Shown: piece by piece, positions 42,650 through 53,857 of the stretch
Layout of the letters: the number at the start of each line of letters is the position of its first letter
How positions within the stretch are numbered: the stretch's first letter is position 1
Source: Myrmaecium sp. VS I D KN 1
Lineage: Eukaryota; Ascomycota; Dothideomycetes; Valsariales; Valsariaceae
Length of the DNA stretch: 64,000 bases
Assembly: GCA_019775845.1 (NCBI GenBank)
Contig: JADQAV010000002.1
Location: forward strand, 930,001-994,000
Direction of reading: 5' to 3'
Notes under the pieces: model-generated
Databases searched by the model: none
Told to the model about the DNA's origin: nothing
The model's input: the letters and a program-made list of their open reading frames with translations, nothing else
Translations under genes and position numbers: made by a program

Positions 42650-45600
42650 TCAAACCTTCTCCTTCTTCCCCCTCGCAATCAGCCTCTTCTTCAACTCACC
42701 AACCGCATCGCTCCAAACCCCCATCTCCTTCGCCGGCCTCACGCCCCTGCCCACATTCTCCATCAAGAACTTCCCCATCCGATCCTCCTTCAGTTGTTCT
42801 CCATACAACACCTCCGCCCGCACCCCAACATCCACGTTCACCCCATCCTTCTCGCCCGTCACCGACGCTCCAATGTCAAAGTAAACCTTGACTTTCGTGC
42901 TCAATGTCGGTAGCAACAGCACGGACGAGATGCACATGCTCTCGTCCCCAACGATGGACTCGACGGTGATGTACTCGAGGTTGAGCCGTCGCACGCCTTC
43001 AGCAACCGCCTTCGCCTTGTCCCACGTCCGTCCGACGGTGCCCAAGAGCTCCCGCACCGACGTCGTGGCCTGCGGCATGCATTGCAGGTGCGCCCGCAGC
43101 AGCTGCAGGAAGAATCGCTTGGTCGTCGTCAACGGCCGGGGGTGAGGAATCGCCACGTCGCCGATGTACATGAGCGAGATGCGGGAGTTCTGCTGGGTCG
43201 AGCTCCCGGTGCCGAAGGAAGCGGGATGGAAGTAAAGCTCGAGGTCGGAAAGGTATGTCATGGTGAGCGTGGCAGATGTCTGAGAGGCGGACGTGATGCT
43301 CCATCCATAGGTGCGTTCTAGCGCATCGACCTTGTCTGTGGATAAAGTTAGCTTTTTATTTTCTGCGCCCTGAGATCATGTCCACCGGTGGCTTACCTTG
43401 CAGAGTGTTGACTTCGCTCACACTCCACCCACGACACTCTTCGCGGATCTGCTCGGCGGCTTTGATCTGCTTAGCGCAGGTGATCTTGCGCTCTTGGGTG
43501 GCGGTAATTGCAGATTCCTTCTGCTGAAGCTCCTTCTCAAGTGACTCGATGAGCCGCTTCTTCTCTTCGATCTCGCTGTCTACGGAGATGAGGCGGTCAC
43601 GGGCGGCTTCGAGCTCCTCACGGTCGCAGCTGGAAAGCTCATCTGCGCGCTGCTGGAGTTGTTTGGCTTCAGCGGAAAGAGACTCGTGGCGGACGATAAG
43701 CTCTGGAAGAGCGGCGTCGAGCTTCTTTTCTTGCTTCGCTAGATCTGCCTCATCAAGGTTGAATTCCTCTCCCGTCTCTAGCAATGCAGTTTTCAAATTG
43801 TCAAGGAGAGTGCTGCGCCACCCATACCATAGCTCCTTGCTCTTCAAGCGAGCATGGGTCTTTAGGTTCTTGAATTGGTTATCCATCACGTGGCGTTGGT
43901 CTGGCGGTGCGGCCAGGTATTCACTGAACAGGGCAGGGTTCTCCTCCCGCACCTCTTCCTCAATCTGAAGGACGGCATCCTTGCCTCCCGCGATGTAACT
44001 CTTGAGCTCGCGGCACGCATGCCTGTACATGCTATACTCTGGAACAACACATGCGGCAGCGACCACACAGTTTTCGAAGCTGTCATCGGTAGCTAGGCTA
44101 TCAAGTGACCTACGCTGGTCTAGAGAGGGAGCAACAGTATGTCGGCGTTTGGTCGTCGAAATGTCCATGAACCGGATGCCGGTAAGGTTGAGGAAATCTC
44201 GAAGCTCAATCTGCTCAACCTCCGGCTGATCCTCCTCCAGCTCTTCCTGCACGTCGTCTGCATTCTCCACCTGCTTGAGAGGGCTTCCGGCGATTCGAAC
44301 ACTCTTCTTCGGGCTCAAACTCTTCCTCGGCGACTTCCTCCGGGGAGTGGGACTTTGCTTTGGTGTCGTGGCCTTCGGCGATGAGACTTGGGGGGTGATA
44401 ATTTTGAGAGTAGCTTCTTTTGGTGTCGAAACTACGGCGCGCTTCATTGGCGACTTCGGAACCTGTTTTCTTGGAGTGGATAGCAACTTGATGGAATCTG
44501 CCAATGCCGAGGAACTCTTGAAGACGGGAGCCTCAAGCTGCGAAGCCGTGACAGATCCACTATCAGACTGCTCTGTCTGCTGATGTTTCTCAGTTACTCT
44601 CTCAGGGGTGTCTTGCACAACATCAAGATCCGGCTTTGCCACAGGTGTCGAGGGACCGGGCTCGTCCTTTGGCGTAGTGGTCTGAGGGGTCGCAATCTTG
44701 AATTCATCCTTAGATCGAGCATTGTGTAGTGGCAGAGGCGAAGGCTCAGCCGCTGACTTTGCAGACTTTGCAGGGGAAGTCTGTGCCTCGGGGGTCGCTG
44801 GCACCAGACTACGGCGCGAAGATCGTCGAAGCGGTTTCGGTGGCGTCCTGCTTTGGGAAATGCTCTCGGTCCGTTCCTGTGTCGGAGCCGGCTTCTCAGG
44901 ACTCGGCACTATAATCGTATGGCGATCGGCATCACGGGAGGGGGGACTCGGAATCTTGACAGGAGTAGCAGCGTTGTCGGATGGTTGGAACACTGCGGAG
45001 CGCTTGATCCCACCAAAGACATTCGTAAACTCCATGGAAAGATCTTCGTTCGCGTCCAGTCCTTCATCATCCTCTACATCAGGGTCGAGATGGCCTTTCT
45101 CAGCATCTAGATCCCTGATCCCGCCCATAGCCATGGTGAACTCCATTGTCTCTTCACCAAAAGAGGTGTCGACACTGGCGCTGCGGTTCTCCTGCTGGAA
45201 GGCCTTCTCCTTGATTCCTCCCACTGCTGTTGTCAGGTCCATGGTCTCTTCTCCAATAGCGGAAGAGTCCTCGACAGATGATCGTCGCCTGCGGACACTC
45301 TGACGCCTCTTTGCCGGGCTTCCTTGAGTATGTGCAGATTGTTCAATATCCACGGCGGACCGTCGTCGCTTAAGACTTGCTCGCCGATTCTGCGATGCTT
45401 TGGGCCCATTCTCACGAATGTTACCGAGCGCAGTCGTAAACTCCATGGTCTCATCTTCTACCAAGGGGCTGCCGTTCTCCTGTGCCCGAACAATACCACC
45501 GAGGGCGCGGGTTACATCCATGCTCATATCGTCATCGACCGTTGTCGCAGGGGAATTTGGCTCATTGGCTGAGAAGAAAGGGTTCTCTTCAGCGCCCCGC

Positions 45601-46621
45601 AGCGGCTGAGCCGACTTCTGCAGGAATGGTTTGAATGCAGCAGTAACCTCGTCATCGGCCATCTCCATTGACATGTCTCCATCCTCGTCGAAGTCGAATC
45701 GTTGTGTACCAGCTTGCCTAGAGGCCAGACGAAGAGCGTCGTCCAAGCGCGCACTAGAACCACTGGAGTTGACCGATTGCACGGAGGCTGAGGTACGCTG
45801 GGTATCATTCTCCGCATCGATACTCATCATAGTGCTTCCCCCGTCTTCGCCATCAGATCCTCCTTCAGCGTCGTCGCTCCCGTCTGTTGAGCTATTGCCG
45901 CTGATCGGGCTTGAAGAAAAGTCATCGTCGGGATTGTTGAAGTTCATAGGTGGGATTCCGGAGCTTCTGCGCTTCTTGATTTGGCGGATATCGCACTGGT
46001 TGGCAGGGGACGACCCTGGCTGAGACTTTGATTCTTCAACATGCTCCGGGGGAGTCGATGGCGGCTCGGCGGGATCTGAACTAGCAACATCGGACCTAGG
46101 AGACTGAACGCTAGAGGACTGGGAGACTGATGATGCTCTCCTTGTCGATTCGGACGAAGCGGATGAGGTCGTCGCATCCCGCATGTACTCAATGACATCC
46201 CAAGTGTGTAGAGTAGCTTCGGGGGCGAAGGAGACGCGTCGGTTTGCTATACCATGGAGTCAGAGACTATACATTATTCTACACTCGCAAGGGTTACCTA
46301 GTGATTTGCGGCGCGCTTCTCGTCGAGCCTTGACATCTTCTTCATTAGTTGATAAGATGGATTTCACCACCGGAAATGCAGACTGTATGTCATCAGTACA
46401 TAGACTCTGCAGATCTGAGAGCGAGCGCAAGCCCGTACCTTCCTGCGGTTCCCAGCCGAGGCAGCTTCTTTTAGGGGTACTTCTTCGAGGCCACCGGGGC
46501 CGATGCTTTTGCTGCGCGACTTCTTGGATGTGGATTTCTTGGGCGAGGGTGCTGCGGCCTTGGTGCCGCGAGGCTCTACGAGGAGTCCGTCGGCGATGTT
46601 CTCTTTATCGAACTCAGCCAT
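42650..46621 (-). CDS. SPC7: Kinetochore scaffold Spc7 (KNL1/Spc105)
   Basis: Exons 46621-46439, 46382-46298, 46246-43397 and 43335-42650 give 1267 residues. Introns are 56, 51 and 61 bp; the last has an AGCTAACT branch and joins VNTLQ to DKVDALERTYGWS. Near the N-terminus SILST and NRRVSFAPEATLHTWDV (RVSF at 93-96) form the PP1-docking SILK/RVSF-like pair of KNL1. A MELT-like array of five copies follows (MDVTRALGGI, MEFTTALGNI, MDLTTAVGGI, MEFTMAMGGI, MEFTNVFGGI), the Mps1-phosphorylated Bub3/Bub1 docking sites. A Ser/Pro/Lys-rich middle (RRKSPRKSLSPKKSVRIAGS) leads to the coiled coil and the C-terminal RWD region (SDLELYFHPASF, GDVAIPHPRPLTTTKRFFLQ) that binds Mis12. Identity is firm. Confidence 0.95.
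45006..45521 (-). repeat. Array of five MELT-like repeats in Spc7
   Basis: Ten-residue units start at 45521, 45446, 45242, 45146 and 45035 (minus strand), consensus M-[DE]-[FLV]-T-x-[AV]-[LVMF]-G-[GN]-I. Four of the five are preceded by a Glu/Asp-rich lead-in such as DET or GEET. A degenerate relative (MADDEVTAAFKPF) lies further N-terminal. Confidence 0.85.
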
Positions 46622-47016
46622 GTTGTGGTGTTGCTGGCTGCGTGGCGGTAAGAGTGGTCATCGGACGGCGGGTCCTTTGATATGGTGGTACAGTATTGAC
46701 TTCCTGGACCCGTTGATGTTTTGATGTTCCCCCCCAAGTAAACAAGGCCCAGGGTCGCGAACCTGCCAATGCAGATGACGGGCTAAGCCGAAACAGGCTG
46801 TTGATGCCTCGGCGGTCAGGCGCCCGAACCCCAAGCACGCTATCCTCAAACCGTAAGCGAAGCGAGTCCGGGTGGGCCGTGCACGCACCACTCGCATCGC
46901 AATTTTGTGTCTTGGTCAGGACGGCACACTCGACCTGAATTTATCGACCAACCTCCGACCGACGATACCACCGCCCAACCCGTCGACAACTTCACCGATC
47001 GCCCCCTTCATCCACA
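46622..47016. promoter_or_regulatory. Divergent promoter region between SPC7 and RPS11
   Basis: 395 bp separates the start codons of a cell-cycle gene and a ribosomal protein gene transcribed in opposite directions. No obvious TATA box. The RPS11-side leader is rich in CGAC and CCAAC words. Confidence 0.55.
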
Positions 47017-47807
47017 ATGGCGACCGAGCTTACCGTCCAGAGCGAGCGCGCTTTCCAGAAGCAGCCTCACATCTTCCTCAACTCCAAGGTCCAGAGCGGC
47101 AAGAGCAAGCGTGTCGGCAAGGGCGGCAGGAGATGGTACAAGGACGTCGGTCTTGGATTCAGGACTCCCAAGACCGCCATTGAGGGTCACTACATTGGTA
47201 TGGTGGTCTTCCAGCGACTGCGAGGGTCGACGAGACGGTATGGGATGGCTGGGTCAGATTCGAGGACGGCCGCTGCTGGTGCCGCCCATTCTGTCCCAGC
47301 CATCTCTACGAGTTCCCGGACTCGGAATCCCAAGCAGCCACGCTCCAAGCTGGTTCTGGTTGCCAAAGACTAATTTTTGAGTAGACAAGAAGTGCCCCTT
47401 CACTGGTCTTGTTTCCATCCGTGGCCGTATCCTCACCGGCACCGTTGTGTCCACCAAGATGCACCGTACCCTCATCATCCGCCGCGAGTACCTTCACTAC
47501 GTCCCCAAGTACTCCCGTTACGAGAAGAGGCACAAGAACTTGGCCGCCCACGTTTCTCCCGCTTTCCGTGTCGAGGAGGGTGACCAGGTTACCGTTGGCC
47601 AGTGCAGGCCTTTGAGCAAGACTGTACGTGCTACCCTGGAGCGCACACCATTGGGACGCGATCGATCTGTCATTGATGCGCGCCGTGGCTTGGCGCACGA
47701 GTAGCAACATTTTTCCAGTTTTCTAACTATTGTCATAGGTCCGTTTCAACGTCCTCCGCGTTCTCCCCCGGACTGGCAAGGCCGTCAAGCAGTTCAACAA
47801 GTTCTAA
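47017..47807 (+). CDS. RPS11: 40S ribosomal protein uS17 (Rps11)
   Basis: Exons 47017-47197, 47385-47623 and 47739-47807 give 162 residues, the usual length for eukaryotic uS17/S11. The sequence is unmistakable: [20 protein letters not shown], then [48 protein letters not shown]-type [20 protein letters not shown] and the tail [19 protein letters not shown]. The introns are 187 and 115 bp, two to three times longer than typical here, a common trait of ribosomal protein genes. The second has a TTCTAACT branch. Intron 1 holds an inverted repeat. It functions in the small ribosomal subunit. Confidence 0.97.
47244..47304 (+). repeat. Inverted repeat (possible hairpin) in RPS11 intron 1
   Basis: GATGGCTGGG at 47244-47253 is perfectly complementary to CCCAGCCATC at 47295-47304, with a 41-nt GC-rich loop. 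In RNA this would give a 10-bp stem inside the intron. Confidence 0.8.
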
Positions 47808-48721
47808 GCGGGTGTCTTGGGTTAATGTTGTTCACGGGATCTCTGGGCATAAGCTACCAAAATGGGTGCATGTAGCATAGGCGGAATCAAAACTTTCAAT
47901 GACGACCAATGATCCCGACGAAGGTCGTTCAGAGGGTTGTTCTGCCTCCTTTTTACTCACTTTCTCCGGTGCATGGGGTTATCCATGTCGAAAACTAGGC
48001 AACGAGGGGTGTTCCGGTTGGCTCACGGATATGCGACTGAATCACTTATAGAACCCCTGAAATGAACTTGGCTCCCTTTTTCGAACACTTGCCTACCTAT
48101 GTGCCAGCGTCCTTCGTAATGGGTACTTCGCGTTGACAGTCTGAACAACAACCGATGGGGAGGTGCGTCTATGCGCTTGGATATGGTGCCTGTTCACGCC
48201 AGCGTGTCTGGGCATGTAGTACGCCAGCGTGTCTGGGCATGTAGTATGAACGTACCGGATACTGTCTTTCCCTAGTAATGTCCCCCTTTCTGCATAATCC
48301 AGCCCTCAGAATGCGGCTTGGGTCAATTTGATAGTACCCTCGTGATACACTGGCAGGTATCCTGCGTGAGCTGGAAGGTAATACTAGCGAGTATAGCTGA
48401 TGTTGGAAACATGAGGGGTGGTAATATTCTCTTTCATTTCTGCAAGATCTTCTGAACTTCTCTCGTTTTTCACCTCAATAGCGAGCTGGTGCTTGAAGTA
48501 GCTCTGCTTCTGATAGGCGACCTTCAGCCCCCGGCTGGCTGGGCGGTTAGCCGCACCTTTGATAGCACTCACATGTTTGCTGCATGTCAGCTACGCCTCG
48601 TCAAATGTCACATCTTCTGTCATAGCCATCCTGTCCCTACGTTGGAACTAAGCATGACTTTACGGTTATCATTGCTTCTTTTCCAATTATACCATTTGCA
48701 TCGAGCGTGACCCACACGAAT
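47808..48721. other. Intergenic: RPS11 3' flank and KMT6 promoter
   Basis: About 900 bp, AT-richer than the genes, with a 25-bp tandem duplication at 48196-48245. No gene supported. Confidence 0.5.
48196..48245 (+). repeat. Perfect 25-bp tandem duplication
   Basis: Two identical 25-bp units, 48196-48220 and 48221-48245, each beginning ACGCCAGCGTGTCTGG and ending GCATGTAGT. Perfect identity suggests a recent duplication or slippage event. Confidence 0.95.
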
Positions 48722-51700
48722 ATGACCAACTTCAAAAGGGAGCAGGTTTCTGGGGGCTTCAACGACCCAGTGGTTATCATTGATTCTGAACCTGAAGAAC
48801 AAGATACAAATGTTGTAGCAGCATCAGCCTCAAATTCCGCAAACTATGTTGACCTTACGACACCTGAACCCCCTGAGCCCGTTGAGACAGCTCTACAAAA
48901 GGAGACGGATATGAGGAATGTCATGGGTGAGCCAGGCTCAGGTGCAGAACATGGTGGCATTGCCTTCCGCGAAGCACCTAATTCATCACAAATACTTTCG
49001 GCTTCCAAAACAGGAGCTGTTGTTCAAGACGGTCCTTCTTATGTCGCACCGCTACCACCCACATCGATTGGAAAGACTAGCGGTGACTTAACAGCAAACA
49101 TTGACAACAAGCTTCCCAAGACGTGCACGTCGCCAAACCACCAAGACCACGGCTGTATAGAACCTGATGAACCTCCGGCGCAGAGTGGAACGGGAGAGGT
49201 AGATCCCGTCGTGCGGAGAGCCCAAAACCGACGGGCTAGTAGCCTACCTGTGTTTCGCGAAACACGGACCCTGGATCTAAACACGCCGCAAACATACCCC
49301 GACAACAAAACAGCACTGAGGAAAGACACGGAACTTAAAAAAAGCCACTCGAAGACTGTTGAGGCTGATGCGAGTGTTGACCGGTCAGCCGGTCACGAAA
49401 TGTCGGGAGCAGAGATGGGCCCCAGAAAGAGCAAGGATTCCACGGCGTCCGAGAATCGAACTGGCGATCGAACAACCACAAAGCCTGGCCAGAAACAACC
49501 AATCTTGTTGAAGAAGAGCGCGCGTTCAATATATGGTCATGGTTCTAGAGAGTCGCTCTCGACTTCACATCATAAGGCGCGTCCTGACAAATCTCAGCAT
49601 ACTACACCCCTAGCACGACAAAGTGCCCCTATGAGAACGGCACCGGCACAACCAACGTCGGCCACGCCGCAAGGCCTCGACGTCACGAAGTCACCTCCAA
49701 AGATCGGCAACCCTTTCTCAGGGGGAAGTGCTCCTCGAAGCCGTTCGAAACTGGGATCTCTGAACTTTAACGTACCAAACACGCCCTCCATCAGTGCCAA
49801 GCCAATATCCGGGAGGAAGCCTAGCAACCATAGGCTTCTTGAACCTACAGAGGCCGTAGCTGGGCCTAGTCCTACGAGCCAGCAGTGGCAGACCGCATAT
49901 GCTGAGGCTACGCATACTCAACTGAGCGACCACGAGGATGTGCAATCAGAAAGTTGGTCTTAAGAGTCCATGAAAACGAGGCACTAAGTCAGAAATATAC
50001 TAACACTGTCTAGGACCTGCACGGGTGAAACCAGGCCATGGTAGAAACGTGCCATCGCAGTTGCTATCACTTCCAGGTGTTGAAGCGATCCTTAGGAAAT
50101 ATGTGAAGGAAATGCGGAATGATCATGAATATCTAATGAAGGTAAAATGGACATTTACAGCTACAACTATCGTAGTGACTAACCTAGGAATTGTAGCATT
50201 TACTGCCTCGTACAAGACGATGCTATGAGCGCGGCCAAGCAGATGGAAGACCTCAGCGTAAAGAAAATCTCGTCAGTGGGAAGCATTTCCTGCCGGCAGA
50301 GCTGGTACAGGAGAGATCGCCGTTCGCCGATATGGAGACGATTCAGGTTGTGAGCAGGTCCAGGGGCAATGGTAAATCCTTGGGCAAGTTGAGCCAGGAA
50401 GTCTTCCTCGACAGGTCCAACAAGGGGATCAAATCGGTTCTCAACGTGCCAGTGACGCCCTATAAGTCTGAAGTGGTCGATGTGCCACCTTATACAGACT
50501 ACCTCAGTTTGAAGAACAACGTTCTCGCTGAAAATGACAACAAACTGCTATACTGGCCGTACTTCGACGAAGATCAAAACAATGACAAGAGCAAAGAGCC
50601 TCTCTGGGTGGAGCTGAACGAACGCTTCTTGATCATCAATGAGCAGAAGCCTCGTCGGATTCTGCATGTGCAACAGTGCACAGCACTAAGATCATACATG
50701 GATAGTTTCATAGATGAGATCAAGTGTACATGGGCAGATGTCCTGCGGTACCTCCTGATTCCAGACCTTAAACTGAAGGGAAAGTTGAACCTACCGGCCG
50801 AGACGATGCAAGTGTGGAGGGAGCGAGAGGAATACTGCCAGGAAGATTTCAATAGAAACACTCGAAAGTGGCGTACGGTATTGATGCGTCTTCCCGAGTC
50901 TTCGGATACGGCGCTTGTATCAGCAGGTCTGGCGTGCGCAGCGTTCCTCGAAGTTTGCGGTTTCAGTCTGTGGCACTTAGCAAAACAGACTGAGGACACG
51001 AAGGTTATGTGGTCAGATTTGCCGGCATCAGCACTTGGACCGGATGAGAAAGACTTCGAGTTCCGGAGTCGTGCATGTCGTGTGTGTCACATGTAAGTTC
51101 AACCCTAGGCTACAAGCTGGACTGGGATACTAAAGAAGCTAGACATGACTGTCCGTACCACGGTGAACTCAGAGAGCGTGTCGACATTCCAGTTACATAC
51201 GATAGCGAAGAAGATCGCCTTTTCGGGGCTGAGTCCGACGAAGAGAAGATCAATAATCTGAAGAAGCATGTCGTTGTCCAACCTAGAGAGCACGGTGAAG
51301 CGGTCATACGGGCAGGGACATCACAACCAAGGAGGAGCTCTAACTGGTGGCACAGCCACTCCAAAACCTGGATTCTGGAAAAAAGACAACCTTTTTATCC
51401 TTGCAGCCATGAAGGTAGCTGTGAAGAAGCGCAGTGCCAATGCTTCATTGACAAGGTACAGTGTGAGAAGACCTGCGCATGCCCACCGAATTGCATTCGG
51501 AGGTTCCGCGGGTGTACCTGCGCTAAGCGTGGCAAAGCTTGTTGGCAGAGTAAGAACTGCGAGTGTTTCAAGTTGAACCGCGAGTGCGATTCAGACTTAT
51601 GTGCTACCTGCGGCGCAGCGGAGGTCCTCGACCCTGTCAACCGATATAACGAGGAGGTGGTCAAGAAGTGCTGCGGAAACGTCTCCATACAACGTAACCT

Positions 51701-52633
51701 CCCTAAACGAACGCTGATGGGACACTCTGAAGTTCAAGGCTTCGGCCTCTTTATGGGCGAGGCAGTTAAGGCTGACGAGTATCTTGGCGAATACAAGGGA
51801 GAGCTGGTTACTTCGAATGAAACCGCTCGACGCGGAGCCATCTACCAGCATCTGAAGACGTGTTATCTGTTCACGCTCAATTCAGGTAAGCCATAGGCGT
51901 AGCAGATAACACCGGTGTGCGTGCTCTCAAGCCCTAACTCGCTATTATAGAACAAGATGTCGACAGCACACGCGCCGGGAATAAGTTCCGGTTTATCAAC
52001 CACTCCAACGAGAAACACACGCTGAACTGCTATCCAAAGACGATGCTCTGCAACACTGTGACGCGCATTGGCATGTTTGCGAAGCGTGACATCAAAGCTG
52101 GCGAGGAGCTGTTCTTCAACTACGGCTACCCACCCGAGCAAACCAAGGATTTTTGGGAGAAGGGCTACACGAATTCGAAGAGCAAAGGCGCTGGCGGCAA
52201 GGTAGTGTCTGTTAAATCAAAGAGGAAGTTGACGCGGGTGAAGGGAAGCACCGGGCTTGCGGCTACGCTTGGAGAGAATAAGCCGTCCGAGACATCGTCG
52301 AGGGATACTTCACAGTCTCCCTTCACTGCGCCTGGCGTGGCGCTGTCCAGTAGCAGGAAGGGCAAGGAGAAGGCCTCGGGATCAACCGGCCTGAAGAGGA
52401 AGAGGCTGCATTCGTTACCGGCGGATACTGATGAGGACTCGCAAAGTGAGTATGTGCAGGTTGAGGACAAAGGTCTGGAGATTGGTGATTCGCAGGAAGA
52501 GTATCAGAGTGAGGCGGGGGAAGAAGAGATCGATGAGTACGAAGTCCCCGTGTCGGAAGAGGAAGAGATCGATGAGTACGAAGTCCCCGTGACTGAGGCG
52601 TCGGAGAGCAGCTATGAAAGTGTCGACGAGTAA
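48722..52633 (+). CDS. KMT6: E(z)-type histone H3K27 methyltransferase (KMT6, PRC2 catalytic subunit)
   Basis: Exons 48722-49952, 50014-50141, 50197-51092, 51143-51885 and 51951-52633 give 1226 residues. The introns are 50-65 bp, four of them, most with CTAAC branches. Key junctions: [15 protein letters not shown] and [19 protein letters not shown]. Residues 1-410 are disordered. A first helical region starts near [18 protein letters not shown]. The cysteine-rich CXC domain (about 825-910) contains [20 protein letters not shown] and [12 protein letters not shown]. The SET domain (about 940-1060) has [31 protein letters not shown] and [12 protein letters not shown]. This CXC-SET pairing defines E(z)/KMT6, which silences facultative heterochromatin. 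The acidic C-tail holds a tandem repeat. The exon 2/3 junction is the least certain, because a second frame after 50196 is also open for a while. Confidence 0.9.
52523..52591 (+). repeat. Coding tandem repeat in the KMT6 tail
   Basis: Two identical 30-bp copies (52523-52552 and 52562-52591), period 39 bp, encode [10 protein letters not shown] twice in the acidic C-terminal extension after the SET domain. Confidence 0.9.
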
Positions 52634-53857
52634 GAGGGACTGCAGAGGAGGGTATAAGGGATGGTAAAAATTGCCCGCTAACTGCTTCTCTTCTTCTACT
52701 CTTTGGCCGACTGAGTGGATTGTCCTTGCCATGCCTTGAGGTACTACGGCGCATCTATGCGTATGGAGTTCTGGAAATTGATCGAATGGAGGGGGCGTGC
52801 AGTTCGTACCATAATAGTAAGCCTAGCCTTAAGTGATTGATATAACATCATTCTTCATGGATGTCAAGTACATCCCGCCCACATTTCTCTCGTATCTGGT
52901 GCCAATGTACGTACCACTAGATCCGAGGCTATCTCTCCATATGAGGATGCGGCTCTTAACTTATTTCTAAGCTGTCAATACCCGGGTCTGTCACAGTACC
53001 ATTACATATTGGCCCATCCAGCAGTGACATATGCCTGTGTCCATGTTTATTGCAGCCTTAACACTAGTTACCGCAGCATCAAAAGCACCTTAGTGAGGAT
53101 TGGTAAACGTGGGATAAACAATATTAGTTAAACATAGATCGAGCTGAAGCATTTACCGGCGAGATGCTTTGAATCCACTCGTCTGCTTACCTCGGAAGGG
53201 ATGAGGTCTTTAATATTAATCAACACGGGTTCCCATTTCCTAAAATCCAAGTTGCCTGGCTCATACACTGAAAGAAAACTTAGGACATCAGGTTACCCAG
53301 ATACTCTGCTCGTTTTGCATATCTTAAATTAGTAGTGAGCGGGCCTCTTTATCGACAACTATATGGAACAGCCTCAAGAAATACTCTGAGAGTATGGCAC
53401 CCTATCCTTGATACTTATTGCCTGGTTAGATTCTGTGTTGGCTTGCAATCCCTCTTACTTTGTATATATAGGTGGGATAAATATAATGAATATATTCGCA
53501 CTTAAGGAATCGCCAAAGCTTACGCCTGTCGGGAGTAAAGCGAAGCAAAGGCCATTACAAACATAAATTCTAGCATCATTTCACGCGTTCCGGGCAATAT
53601 TGTATGTTATGGATCGAATAGCCCATGTTACTGTATGTTGTTCGCTCGGCATGCATCAAAGGAGCCTTGCAGAGAAGGCCACCCAATCAGCGTCGACCTC
53701 ATGTCGTCATCCGATCCCGCAAGCGATGCGCGCGCGGTGTCAGCAACTCGCCTCCCAGAGACAACTACCAAAGCTCCAACGCGCCGCCTCACTGATCTTG
53801 TTCTCCGTACCCTCTGACCTTTTCAGTGCCGATGGATGTCGCGCTCGGTAGTCAAGT
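52634..53857. other. AT-rich intergenic region between KMT6 and RAD2
   Basis: About 1.2 kb. From roughly 52800 to 53600 the DNA is noticeably AT-rich. No repeat copies, open frames with domains or structured RNA recognised. The last 250 bp are GC-richer and should carry the RAD2 promoter. Confidence 0.5.

Noticed and set aside
47198-47384. Intronic box C/D snoRNA in RPS11
   Set aside because: Ribosomal protein introns often host snoRNAs, but I found no TGATGA and CTGA boxes in the right arrangement.
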